Shown: piece after piece, positions 16,332-24,307 of the stretch
Layout: every line of letters starts with the position of its first letter
Numbering within the stretch: position 1 is the stretch's first letter
From: DASSBG01 sp964583865
GTDB lineage: Bacteria > Pseudomonadota > Gammaproteobacteria > Xanthomonadales > Rhodanobacteraceae
Reading direction: 5' to 3'
Length of the DNA stretch: 37,973 bases
Assembly (NCBI GenBank): GCA_964583865.1
Contig: CAZOXZ010000006.1
Span: 1-37,973, forward strand
Program-made: the position numbers and the translations under genes
Notes under the pieces: model-generated
What the model saw: the letters and a program-made list of their open reading frames with translations, nothing else
Databases searched by the model: none
Told to the model about the DNA's origin: nothing

Positions 16332-17711
16332 ATGTCCGAGTTGAAAGAGGTCAAGGTGCCGGATATCGGCGGTGCCGACGGCGTGCCCGTGATCGAGATC
16401 CTGGTGGCAGCAGGCGAAACCGTGGCGGCCGAACAGGGCCTGGTGACGCTGGAGTCCGACAAGGCCACCATGGATGTGCCGTCTCCGTTTGCCGGGGTGG
16501 TGCGTGAGCTGAAGGTGGCCGAGGATGACGAGGTCGCCGAGGGCGATGTGATCGCCTTGATCGAAGCCAGCGACGAGGTGGCTGCGGCGGCGGAGTTGGC
16601 GGACGCTCCCGCGCCTGCCAGTGCGGCCGCGGAGCCAGCGCAAGCCACACCCGAGCCGGAAACCGAATCAGCACCGGAATCTGCGGCACGGCCAGCGCCA
16701 GCAACAGCGGCGCCGCCGGCAGCCCCCGGCCCGACGGACACGGGCAAGCGTGGCACGCCGCCGGTACCCTTCGATGCCAGCGTCGTCATGCCCGACAAGA
16801 CGCCTTATGCCAGTCCCGCGGTGCGCGCTTTTGCACGCGAGCTGGGCGTGGATATCAGCCAGGTGGAAGGCAGCGGCCGCAAGGGACGCATCCAGCGGGT
16901 GGACGTGCAGAACCACGTCAAGCAGGTCATGGCCCGTGGTGGCCGGGCCGTCTCGGCTGGTGTCGGCAGTGGCACCGGGCTGGACTTGCTGCCCTGGCCA
17001 AAGGTGGACTTCAGCAAGTTCGGCGAGGTCGAGGAGCAGTCGCTGTCGCGCATCCAGAAGATTTCGGCACGCAACCTGGCGCGCAACTGGGCCATGATCC
17101 CGCACGTCACCCAGCACGACGAGGCCGATATCACCGACATGGAAGCCTTCCGCAAACGCCTGGGCAAGGAAAACCCGGACGTCAAGGTCACGCCGCTGGT
17201 GTTCCTGATCAAGGCTGCGGTGGCGGCATTGCAGGCGTACCCACGTTTCAATTCCTCGCTGCAGGCCGACGGCGAAACGCTGGTGCTGAAGCACTACTAC
17301 AACATCGGCATTGCCGTGGACACGCCCAACGGCCTGGTGGTGCCGGTCATCCGCGATTGTGACCAGAAAGGCTTGTTGGAGCTGGCCCATGAGCTGGCCG
17401 CCGTTTCGGTCAAGGCGCGCGAGGGCAAGTTGGGTCAGGCCGACATCACCGGCGGCTGCTTTTCCATCAGCTCGCTGGGTGGCATCGGTGGCACCAAGTT
17501 CACGCCCATCGTCAACGCGCCGGAGGTGGCCATCCTGGGCGTGTCGCGCAGCCGCATGACGCCGGTGTGGGATGGCGAGGCCTTCCAGCCGCGCCTGATG
17601 CTGCCGTTGTCGGTCAGTTACGACCATCGCGTGATCGACGGCGCCTTGGCTGCACGCTTTACCGCGCATCTGGCGCGCCTGCTGGGCGACCTGCGCCGGC
17701 TACTGGTTTGA
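16332..17711 (+). CDS. aceF: Dihydrolipoyllysine acetyltransferase, E2 of pyruvate dehydrogenase
   Basis: A 459-residue E2. One N-terminal lipoyl domain carries the lipoylated lysine at residue 44 (ESDKATMD). An Ala/Pro-rich flexible linker covers ~80-150. The peripheral-subunit binding domain is at ~157-195, and the catalytic acyltransferase domain runs to the C-terminus with DHRVIDG (His432, Asp436). It transfers the acetyl group from lipoyllysine to coenzyme A. A CAGGAGA site precedes the ATG. The lpd gene follows after 10 nt, so E2 and E3 are co-transcribed. The E1 gene aceE is not in the window; the upstream neighbour is an unrelated ABC operon. A single lipoyl domain (rather than the three of E. 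coli) fits the Xanthomonas type. Confidence 0.95.
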   Translation: MSELKEVKVPDIGGADGVPVIEILVAAGETVAAEQGLVTLESDKATMDVPSPFAGVVRELKVAEDDEVAEGDVIALIEASDEVAAAAELADAPAPASAAAEPAQATPEPETESAPESAARPAPATAAPPAAPGPTDTGKRGTPPVPFDASVVMPDKTPYASPAVRAFARELGVDISQVEGSGRKGRIQRVDVQNHVKQVMARGGRAVSAGVGSGTGLDLLPWPKVDFSKFGEVEEQSLSRIQKISARNLARNWAMIPHVTQHDEADITDMEAFRKRLGKENPDVKVTPLVFLIKAAVAALQAYPRFNSSLQADGETLVLKHYYNIGIAVDTPNGLVVPVIRDCDQKGLLELAHELAAVSVKAREGKLGQADITGGCFSISSLGGIGGTKFTPIVNAPEVAILGVSRSRMTPVWDGEAFQPRLMLPLSVSYDHRVIDGALAARFTAHLARLLGDLRRLLV

Positions 17712-17721
17712 GGAGGCCGAA

Positions 17722-19509
17722 ATGGCGGACGTGATCGAAGTCAAGATTCCCGACATCGGCATGGATTCGGCGCCGGTGATTGAAGTGATGGTGGCGCCCG
17801 GCGACAGCGTGGCGAAGGAACAAGGCCTGGTGACGCTGGAGTCGGACAAGGCCACCATGGAAGTGCCGTCACCTGCCGCCGGCACGGTGAAAGAGGTGAT
17901 CGTGGCCGAGGGCGACGAGGTTTCCGAAGGAACCGTGATTGCCACGCTCGAAGTGGAGGCCGGCGCACCGGCTGAGGCGGCTCCGGCAACTGAAGCGGCG
18001 CCCGCACCTGCGCCCGACACGGCGGAGGAGCCGGCAAAAGCACCCGCAAAAGCACCCGCGGCAGCGGCTTCTGCTGCCGGTCCCACCGGTCGCAAGGCCG
18101 ATGTTACCTGCCAGGTGCTGGTACTGGGCTCCGGGCCGGGCGGCTATACGGCCGCCTTCCGGGCCGCGGACCTCGGCCAGGACACCGTCCTGGTCGAGCG
18201 CTACGCCACCCTGGGCGGCGTGTGCCTCAATGTCGGCTGCATTCCCTCCAAGGCCCTGCTGCATTCCGCGGAAGTGATCGATGAGGCCGAGGCCATGGCA
18301 GCTCACGGCGTGCGCTTCGGCAAGCCCGAGATTGACCTGGATGCCTTGCGTGGATTCAAGAACGATGTCGTCGGCAAGCTTACCGGCGGCCTGAAGATGA
18401 TGGCCGGCAAGCGCAAGGTGCGCACCGTACACGGCACGGGCCGGTTCGTCTCGCCGCAGGAGCTGGAAGTCACCGACGGCGACGGCAAGACCACGCTGAT
18501 CGCCTTCGAGAAGGCCATCATTGCAGCCGGCAGCGAGTCGGTGAAGTTGCCCATGTTCCCCTGGGATGACGAACGCATCATCGATTCCACCGGCGCGCTG
18601 GCGCTGGCCGACATCCCGAAGAAACTGTTGGTCGTCGGCGGCGGCATCATCGGCCTGGAAATGGCCACCGTGTACGCCGCGCTGGGCAGCGAGGTCACCG
18701 TGGTCGAGCTCATGGATCAGCTCATTCCGGGCGCGGACAAGGACCTGGTGGCACCCCTGGCCAAGCGGCTGAAGTCGCGCCTGACCGGCATCCACCTGAA
18801 GACCAAGGTCACCGCCGCCAAGGCGCAGAAGAACGGCATCAAGGTCGAGTTCGAAGGCGCGTCCATTCCTGACGCCAAGCTGTACGATCGCGTGCTGGTG
18901 GCCGTGGGCCGCCGTCCCAACGGCAACAGCATCGGTGCGGACAAGGCCGGCGTCGAGGTCGATGAGCGTGGCTTCATTGCTGTCGACCGGCAAATGCGCA
19001 CCAACGTCGAGCACATCTTTGCCATCGGCGACCTGGTCGGCCAGCCCATGTTGGCGCACAAGGCCACGCACGAGGCCAAGGTCGCGGCCGAGGTCTGTGC
19101 CGGCGAGAAAAGCCAGTTCGATGCCCGCGTCATTCCGTCGGTGGCCTTCACCAATCCCGAGGTGGCTTGGGTCGGCGTCAGCGAACGCCAGGCGGCCGAT
19201 GAAGGCCTCGATGTCGGCGTCGGCAAGTTCCCGTGGGCGGCTTCCGGTCGTGCGCTGGGCATGGACCGCGCCGAAGGCTTCACCAAACTGGTGTTCGACA
19301 AGGCCAGCAACCGCGTCATTGGCGGCGGCATCGTCGGCCCGCACGCCGGCGACCTCATCAGCGAAGTGGCCCTGGCCATCGAGATGGGCTGCGAAGCCGC
19401 CGACATCGGCCTGACCATCCACCCGCACCCGACATTGGGTGAGTCCGTGGCCATGGCCGCCGAGGTCTTCGAGGGTACCGTCACCGACCTTTACATCCCG
19501 AAGAAGTAG
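17722..19509 (+). CDS. lpdA: Dihydrolipoyl dehydrogenase (E3) with N-terminal lipoyl domain
   Basis: A 595-residue protein. Residues 1-80 form a lipoyl domain with Lys43 in ESDKATME, similar to that of AceF. An Ala/Pro linker (~80-120) joins it to a full flavoprotein disulfide reductase: FAD-binding GSGPGG near 136-141, the redox disulfide Cys168/Cys173 in CLNVGC, NAD-binding VVGGGIIGLE, and the catalytic HPHPTLGE with His569 and Glu574. It re-oxidises dihydrolipoamide and passes electrons to NAD+. E3 enzymes are usually ~475 residues; the extra lipoyl domain is known in Neisseria and Xanthomonas types. A GAGGAGG site lies before the ATG, 10 nt after aceF. Confidence 0.95.
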   Translation: MADVIEVKIPDIGMDSAPVIEVMVAPGDSVAKEQGLVTLESDKATMEVPSPAAGTVKEVIVAEGDEVSEGTVIATLEVEAGAPAEAAPATEAAPAPAPDTAEEPAKAPAKAPAAAASAAGPTGRKADVTCQVLVLGSGPGGYTAAFRAADLGQDTVLVERYATLGGVCLNVGCIPSKALLHSAEVIDEAEAMAAHGVRFGKPEIDLDALRGFKNDVVGKLTGGLKMMAGKRKVRTVHGTGRFVSPQELEVTDGDGKTTLIAFEKAIIAAGSESVKLPMFPWDDERIIDSTGALALADIPKKLLVVGGGIIGLEMATVYAALGSEVTVVELMDQLIPGADKDLVAPLAKRLKSRLTGIHLKTKVTAAKAQKNGIKVEFEGASIPDAKLYDRVLVAVGRRPNGNSIGADKAGVEVDERGFIAVDRQMRTNVEHIFAIGDLVGQPMLAHKATHEAKVAAEVCAGEKSQFDARVIPSVAFTNPEVAWVGVSERQAADEGLDVGVGKFPWAASGRALGMDRAEGFTKLVFDKASNRVIGGGIVGPHAGDLISEVALAIEMGCEAADIGLTIHPHPTLGESVAMAAEVFEGTVTDLYIPKK

Positions 19510-19518
19510 AAATGGCAT

Positions 19519-19602
19519 GTCGGGTCCGGCTGCGCCGGTCCCGACCTACGGGTGCCGTGATGCGCCGTCGTAGGTCGGGATCACGCGCAGCGTGAACCCG
19601 AC
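19519..19602. repeat. REPIN-like pair of inverted hairpins after lpd
   Basis: Two hairpins face each other: 19519-19545 (GTCGGGTCCGGC / GCCGGTCCCGAC around TGC) and 19574-19602 (GTCGGG...CACGC / GCGTG...CCCGAC around GCA). Their inner flanks form the inverted repeat CCCGACCTACG (19540-19550) and CGTAGGTCGGG (19569-19579). A single related copy occurs at 31688-31718. The pair may also help end lpd transcription. Confidence 0.65.
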
Positions 19603-19630
19603 GCGGCGGTTGCGCGGTGAATGACCAGCG

Positions 19631-19667
19631 ACGCAGCCATTGCCGCGAACCCGGGCTGGCCGACGGG
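19631..19667 (+). repeat. 37-bp direct repeat, copy 1
   Basis: Identical over 37 bp to 19976-20012, which lies 345 bp downstream in the same orientation. In both copies short TCCCG-rich sequence follows, so the unit probably extends as a diverged repeat. It lies in the gene-free stretch 19510-20131 between lpd and the natA-like gene; no ORF in that stretch looks real. Confidence 0.7.
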
Positions 19668-19845
19668 CCCTTGGTCCCGGGTGCCGTGTCCCGACGATCC
19701 CCGTGTCCCGTCACTCCGGGGCCGGTTGTGGCTTTTTTGCAACCGGAACCCGGACCCAGTGACTTTTGAGCTGTGCTGGCCGAGTGGGTGAGAAGGCACT
19801 GGATTCCGGATCGGCCTGCCGGCCGTCCGGAATGACGGTGTTTTG

Positions 19846-19873
19846 GGTCCCGGGTCCCGGGTCCCGATTCCCG
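19846..19873 (+). repeat. Heptamer tandem array (4 units of RKTCCCG)
   Basis: Three GGTCCCG units and one ATTCCCG unit in tandem, ending in GCTCTTTGG. Related to the arrays at 20035-20076 and 32583-32617. Confidence 0.6.
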
Positions 19874-19880
19874 GCTCTTT

Positions 19881-19958
19881 GGTCGCGAGCAGGCTCGCTC
19901 CTACAAGTTATGTGACCAGCTTGCCGTGCCCGTGTAGGAGCCGGCCTGCCGGCGACCG
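19881..19958. repeat. GTAGGAGC-type REP pair in inverted orientation
   Basis: 19881-19905 reads GGTCGCGAGCAGGCTCGCTC followed by CTACA, and 19933-19958 begins TGTAGGAGCCGGCCTGCCGG and ends GCGACCG. The two are inverted copies of the widespread gammaproteobacterial REP with head GTAGGAGC; each half can also fold by itself. Confidence 0.7.
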
Positions 19959-19975
19959 AACACAAAATGCCGGCT

Positions 19976-20012
19976 ACGCAGCCATTGCCGCGAACCCGGG
20001 CTGGCCGACGGG
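19976..20012 (+). repeat. 37-bp direct repeat, copy 2
   Basis: Exact repeat of 19631-19667. It follows the REP pair directly and precedes the second heptamer array, so this whole gap is built of nested repeats. Confidence 0.7.
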
Positions 20013-20034
20013 TGCCGTGTCCCGTGTCCCGACA

Positions 20035-20076
20035 ATTCCCGATTCCCGGTTCCCGGTTCCCGATTCCCGATTCCCG
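20035..20076 (+). repeat. Heptamer tandem array (6 units of RTTCCCG)
   Basis: Six perfect 7-nt steps: ATTCCCG twice, GTTCCCG twice, ATTCCCG twice, then GCTCTCGG. It ends 55 nt before the ATG of the ABC ATPase gene at 20132, so it lies in that gene's leader or promoter region. Confidence 0.75.
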
Positions 20077-20131
20077 GCTCTCGGCAGTTTCGTGCTACCT
20101 TGCCGAACTCCGTTTTCCGCAGGTGCAAACC

Positions 20132-21082
20132 ATGTCCCAGCCCAGTCTGCTGGTGGAGAATGCAACCAAACGCTTCTCCGGCCATATCGCCGTCGATGAT
20201 GTGTCACTGCAGGTGCCGGCGGGTGGCATTTTCGGCTTGCTCGGCCCCAATGGTGCCGGCAAGACAACCTTGATCCGCATGATCATGAACATCATCGAGC
20301 CGGATGAGGGCCGCATTACCGTGCTGGGTGAGGTGCAGTCCAGCCGTGACCTGTCGCATCGCATCGGTTATCTGCCGGAAGAGCGCGGCCTGTACAAGAA
20401 GATGAAGGTGCTGGAGCATCTGGTGTTTCTGGGCGAGACGCGCGGCATCACGCGGCGGAAATCACGCCAACGCGCGCGCGCGTGGCTGGAGCGCCTGGGC
20501 ATCGACGACTGGGCGGACAAGAAGGTCGAGGATCTGTCCAAGGGCATGCAGCAGAAAGTGCAGTTTGCCGGCGCGCTGCTGCACGAGCCGGAGCTGGTGA
20601 TTCTGGATGAGCCATTTTCCGGCCTCGACCCGGTCAACGCGCAGGCCTTGCGTGATGTGGTGGTGGAATTGGCGGCCAATGGGCGCACGATCCTGTTCTC
20701 CACCCATGTCATGGAGCAGGCCGAGCGCATGTGTGACCGCGTGGTGATCCTGGCGCGCGGCAAGAAGGTGGTGGACGGCGCCGTCAGCGAGGTGAAGGCG
20801 GCGTTCGGTGGCCGGCACGTGGCACTGAGCTTCAGTCACGACAAGGACGCCGCGTTGCCCATTTTGAAGGACCGGTCCGTGGTGGGTGAGCTGGATGATT
20901 ACGGCGCCACGGCCGAAATCGAGATGGCCGACGGCGTCGATGCCGAGGTGTTGCTGCAGCGGTTGGTGGAAGCCGGCGTCGGCCTGAGCCGTTTCGAGGT
21001 GGTCGAGCCGTCGTTGCAATCGATTTTCGTGGCCAAGGTCGGTGCTGCCGAGATGGCCAGTCGCATCGAGGAGCTGGCATGA
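20132..21082 (+). CDS. ABC transporter ATP-binding protein (NatA-like)
   Basis: A 316-residue ABC ATPase. Walker A GPNGAGKTT is at residues 38-46, the Q-loop replaced by the YLPEERGLY segment near 80-88, the signature LSKGMQQ at 135-141, Walker B LVILDEP at 155-161 and an STH H-loop. YLPEERGLY and LSKGMQQK are typical of the NatA / YhaQ group that pairs with NatB-like permeases (Na+ or drug export). A C-terminal regulatory region covers ~235-316. AGGTG lies 8 nt before the ATG. The next gene overlaps by 4 nt. The substrate cannot be inferred. Confidence 0.9.
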   Translation: MSQPSLLVENATKRFSGHIAVDDVSLQVPAGGIFGLLGPNGAGKTTLIRMIMNIIEPDEGRITVLGEVQSSRDLSHRIGYLPEERGLYKKMKVLEHLVFLGETRGITRRKSRQRARAWLERLGIDDWADKKVEDLSKGMQQKVQFAGALLHEPELVILDEPFSGLDPVNAQALRDVVVELAANGRTILFSTHVMEQAERMCDRVVILARGKKVVDGAVSEVKAAFGGRHVALSFSHDKDAALPILKDRSVVGELDDYGATAEIEMADGVDAEVLLQRLVEAGVGLSRFEVVEPSLQSIFVAKVGAAEMASRIEELA

Positions 21083-22389
21083 ACAAGATCCTGGCGGTGA
21101 TACGACGTGAGTTCGTCTCCCGTGTACGCACCAAGGCATTCATTCTTTCAACCCTGCTGCTGCCGGTGCTGCTGATCGGCCTGTTGGTGGCCGAGGTCAT
21201 GGTGATGATGAGCGGCACTGACCGCACCACGCATATCGCCATCGTCGATGCCTCAACTCAGCAGATTGGCCAGCAGATCAGCGATGCGTTGGGTGCGGAG
21301 AAACTGGATGCGGACAAGGGCAACACGCCGCGTTATGCCTTCGAAATCTTTGCCGCCGTCGATGATCCCGAGGCCATGCGTGACAAGCTGGCGGCTCGAA
21401 TCGACAGCAAGGGCGAAGACAAACTCAACGGCGTGCTGGTGTTGCACAAGGATATTCTCGATACCGGCAAGGCGGGCTACTACGCTGACAACGTCGGTTC
21501 CATGAACGCCATGCAGGCCTTGCGCTCGTCGTTGTCGCACGAGCTTGCCACGATCCGGCTGTCATCTTCCGGCATCGATCCGGACATGGTGTCCAAAGCC
21601 ATGCAACCGGTACATCTGGGTGCGGTGAAGGTCAGCCAGGGCAAGATCACCGGCCAAAGCGGTGCCGCGTCCATGATCATCGCCTACGCCATGGGTTATA
21701 TCCTGTTCATGGCCATCCTCATCTATGGCCAGCAGACCATGACCTCGGTGATCGAGGAAAAGACCTCACGCATCATGGAGGTTCTGGCCTCCTCGTTGAC
21801 GCCATTCCAGATGCTGCTGGGCAAGGTGCTGGGCGTGGGCCTGGTGGGCTTGTTGCAGATGGGAATCTGGGCCGGATCGGCGATGTTGTTGACGCTCTTT
21901 GCCGCGCCGGTCCTGATGCTGTTCGGTGTCAGTCCGGAAACGGCCGGCAATCTGCCGGTGCCGAGTTTCCCGGATGGCTTGCTGCTGGTCTTCCTGCTGT
22001 ACTTCGTGCTGGGCTTCCTGTTGTATGGCGCGTTGTACGCTGCCATCGGCTCGATGTGCAACACCATCCAGGAAACGCAGCAGTACGCCACGGCCGTGAC
22101 CATGGTGATCTTCGTCGCCTTCCTGGCGATCATGAAGATGACCAACGACCCGACCGGCCCGCTGTCCACCACCCTGTCCTTCGTGCCGTTCCTGTCGCCG
22201 TTCACCATGCCGGTGCGCTGGTCGCTGACGGCCGTGCCATGGTTGCAGTTGCTGTTGTCACTGGCCTTGACGGTCGCGACCTTGCTGGCCTGCGTGTGGC
22301 TGGCGGCACGCATTTACCGGACCGGCATCCTGATGTATGGCAAGAAGCCGGGCGTGAAGGAACTGTGGCGCTGGTTGCGTGCCGGCTGA
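21079..22389 (+). CDS. ABC transporter permease (NatB / ABC-2 type)
   Basis: A 436-residue membrane protein. One membrane segment near residues 17-38 is followed by an extracytoplasmic domain of ~150 residues. A cluster of about five to six segments (~195-415) includes the E-E-K-T-S-R-I-M-E-V-L motif characteristic of NatB-type ABC-2 permeases. Its ATG overlaps the TGA of the ATPase gene by 4 nt, so the two are translationally coupled subunits of one exporter. The C-terminus is short and basic. Family members export Na+ or remain uncharacterised; nothing here fixes the substrate. Confidence 0.9.
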   Translation: MNKILAVIRREFVSRVRTKAFILSTLLLPVLLIGLLVAEVMVMMSGTDRTTHIAIVDASTQQIGQQISDALGAEKLDADKGNTPRYAFEIFAAVDDPEAMRDKLAARIDSKGEDKLNGVLVLHKDILDTGKAGYYADNVGSMNAMQALRSSLSHELATIRLSSSGIDPDMVSKAMQPVHLGAVKVSQGKITGQSGAASMIIAYAMGYILFMAILIYGQQTMTSVIEEKTSRIMEVLASSLTPFQMLLGKVLGVGLVGLLQMGIWAGSAMLLTLFAAPVLMLFGVSPETAGNLPVPSFPDGLLLVFLLYFVLGFLLYGALYAAIGSMCNTIQETQQYATAVTMVIFVAFLAIMKMTNDPTGPLSTTLSFVPFLSPFTMPVRWSLTAVPWLQLLLSLALTVATLLACVWLAARIYRTGILMYGKKPGVKELWRWLRAG

Positions 22390-22422
22390 TCCATTGCGGC
22401 GCAACCGGCGGATTGAGATCCC

Positions 22423-23040
22423 ATGAACGAGCAGCTGCTGTTCAACTCGATCGACCTGGCAGGTACCTTTGCCTTCGCCATCAGTGGTGCCCTGGCGGCG
22501 CGTCGGGAAGGTTTTGATGTTTTCGGCGTGCTTGCGGTCGCCTATGTCACGGCCTGTGGCGGCGGCATCGTGCGCGACGTGTGCATTGGCGCCATCCCGC
22601 CAGCCGGGCTGGCCGATTGGCGGTACCTGTTGACGGCGGTCATCGCGGCGGTGCTGACCATGTGGGCCTACCGGCTGGTGGAACGCCTGACTTATCCGGT
22701 ACGTCTGTTCGACGCCATGGGTCTGGGGCTGTTTGCGGTTTATGGTGCACACAAGGCCCTGATGTTCGGCCACAATGCCGAGGTGGCCATCATCCTGGGG
22801 ATGGTCACCGCGATCGGCGGCGGCATGGTGCGCGACGTGTTGCTGAATCGCGTTTCGCTGGTGCTGCAGCAGGGCGAGTTGTATGCCACCGTCGCCTTCA
22901 TGGGCGCCGGACTGGCCGTTCTGGGTGAGACCCTGGCGTGGCCGCACTTGTGGAGCACCTGGCTTCCCATCGTGGCTTGTGTGGTGGTGCGTTTGCTGTC
23001 ACTGCATCTGGATCTGAAGTTGCCGTCGTTTCGTGACTGA
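22423..23040 (+). CDS. Trimeric intracellular cation (TRIC) channel family protein (YicG-like)
   Basis: A 205-residue inner-membrane protein with about seven hydrophobic segments. It shows the internal duplication of the family: G-G-G-I-V-R-D in the first half and G-G-G-M-V-R-D in the second, the kinked-helix motifs that line the pore in bacterial TRIC channels (formerly UPF0126). Bacterial members conduct K+ and possibly other cations. It begins 33 nt after the natB-like gene and may be read through from that operon. It ends 6 nt before the convergent dinB. Confidence 0.9.
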   Translation: MNEQLLFNSIDLAGTFAFAISGALAARREGFDVFGVLAVAYVTACGGGIVRDVCIGAIPPAGLADWRYLLTAVIAAVLTMWAYRLVERLTYPVRLFDAMGLGLFAVYGAHKALMFGHNAEVAIILGMVTAIGGGMVRDVLLNRVSLVLQQGELYATVAFMGAGLAVLGETLAWPHLWSTWLPIVACVVVRLLSLHLDLKLPSFRD

Positions 23041-23046
23041 TGCGGC

Positions 23047-24150
23047 TTATCGGTCTGCGGAATCGGCAAACAGGTCGGCCTGCATGGCGTCGTGCAGCTC
23101 GGCGTCGACAAAACCCGACAAACCCACGCCTACCAGCCGATAGCGCGTTCGGGCGGGCTGGTCAACGCGCTGACGCAGGGCGCATGCGATATCGGCCACC
23201 TCTGCGGCCGAGCGCGGGCGTTGTGCCGGTGTCAGGCTGCGGGTGATATTGCGGAAATCAGCGGTTTTCAGTTTCAGCACGACCGTGCGTGGCACGCGTT
23301 GCGGTCTGCGCTCGCGGCGCTTGCGCTCGCAACTGTCCCAACTGCGTCCAGCCAGCTCGCGGATGGCCGGTTCCAGCTCGCCCAGCAGCAGGTCACTGGC
23401 AAAGGTGGTCTCCGATGAGACTTGCCTGGCCTCGCGCTTGCCGGATACGGGGCGCTCGTCGATGCCGCGCGCCAACTGGTACAGGCGCAAGCCCCAGCGG
23501 CCGAAGCGTTGTTCCAGTTCCGCCCGGGGCAGACGACGCAGGTCGCCGACGCGGCGCACGCCAAGGCCGGCCAGCTTGCGTTGCATGACCTTCCCGACGC
23601 CGGGAATCAGGCCGACATCCAGCGGCAGCAGGAATTGCTCGACCCGCTGCGGTGGCACCACGAACTGGCCGTCCGGCTTGTTCCAGTCCGAAGCGATCTT
23701 GGCCAGGAACTTGTTCGGCGCGACACCGGCCGAGGCGGTCAGCCCGGTTTCGGCATGGATTGCGGCACGGATGACTTTGGCGCAGGTCGTTGCCGAGGGC
23801 TGGCCGGACAGGGTGGCGGTGACGTCCAGGTAGGCTTCGTCCAGTGACAATGGCTCGATCAGCTGGGTATGGCGCGCAAAGATCGCGTGGATACGCGCCG
23901 AAACGGCCTTGTAGCGGCTAAAGTCCGGTGGCACGAAGACGGCCTCGGGGCACAGGCGTCGAGCGCGCAAGGCCGGCATGGCCGAATGGACGCCGAAAGG
24001 CCTGGCCTCGTAGCTCGCGGCACAAACCACCGAGCGCCGACCTTCCCAGGCGACCACCACGGGTCGGCCTCGCAGCTCGGGGTTGTCACGTTGTTCTACT
24101 GACGCATAAAAGGCATCCATGTCCACATGGATGATCTTGCGCGTGGTCAT
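23047..24150 (-). CDS. dinB: DNA polymerase IV (Y-family translesion polymerase)
   Basis: A 367-residue polymerase. Metal-binding Asp10 is in HVDMDAFYASVE, and Asp104-Glu105 are in SLDEAYLD. The helix-hairpin-helix thumb is seen in GVGKVMQRKLAGLGV, and the little-finger domain covers ~235-345. The C-terminal peptide QADLF (near 358) is a beta-clamp binding motif. It copies past damaged bases with low fidelity. The length is normal. I see no LexA box upstream, so SOS control is not evident here. The gene is convergent with the TRIC gene and divergent from the membrane protein at 24308. Confidence 0.95.
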   Translation of the reverse strand: MTTRKIIHVDMDAFYASVEQRDNPELRGRPVVVAWEGRRSVVCAASYEARPFGVHSAMPALRARRLCPEAVFVPPDFSRYKAVSARIHAIFARHTQLIEPLSLDEAYLDVTATLSGQPSATTCAKVIRAAIHAETGLTASAGVAPNKFLAKIASDWNKPDGQFVVPPQRVEQFLLPLDVGLIPGVGKVMQRKLAGLGVRRVGDLRRLPRAELEQRFGRWGLRLYQLARGIDERPVSGKREARQVSSETTFASDLLLGELEPAIRELAGRSWDSCERKRRERRPQRVPRTVVLKLKTADFRNITRSLTPAQRPRSAAEVADIACALRQRVDQPARTRYRLVGVGLSGFVDAELHDAMQADLFADSADR

Positions 24151-24307
24151 GTCCGTACTTCAGGCGAATCGAGGGTCATTGTAGGCGTTGTACCGGTCCG
24201 GCGACAGGCGCGCAGGATGGCCCGGAACACGGCGGAAATGCACATTGAACTGTTTTACCGAACAAGTGCCGGTATCATGCAGGCTACCAACGGACGAGGG
24301 GTGCCTG

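Noticed and set aside
7689..19518. Very long open frames opposite real genes (for example 7689-9635, 11556-14018 and 17869-19518)
   Set aside because: They are antisense to well-identified proteins, are rich in Arg, His, Gln and Gly with no domain or ribosome site, and are expected in GC-rich DNA.
19846..20076. Heptamer arrays as a CRISPR
   Set aside because: Units are 7 nt in head-to-tail tandem without spacers, and no cas gene is present.
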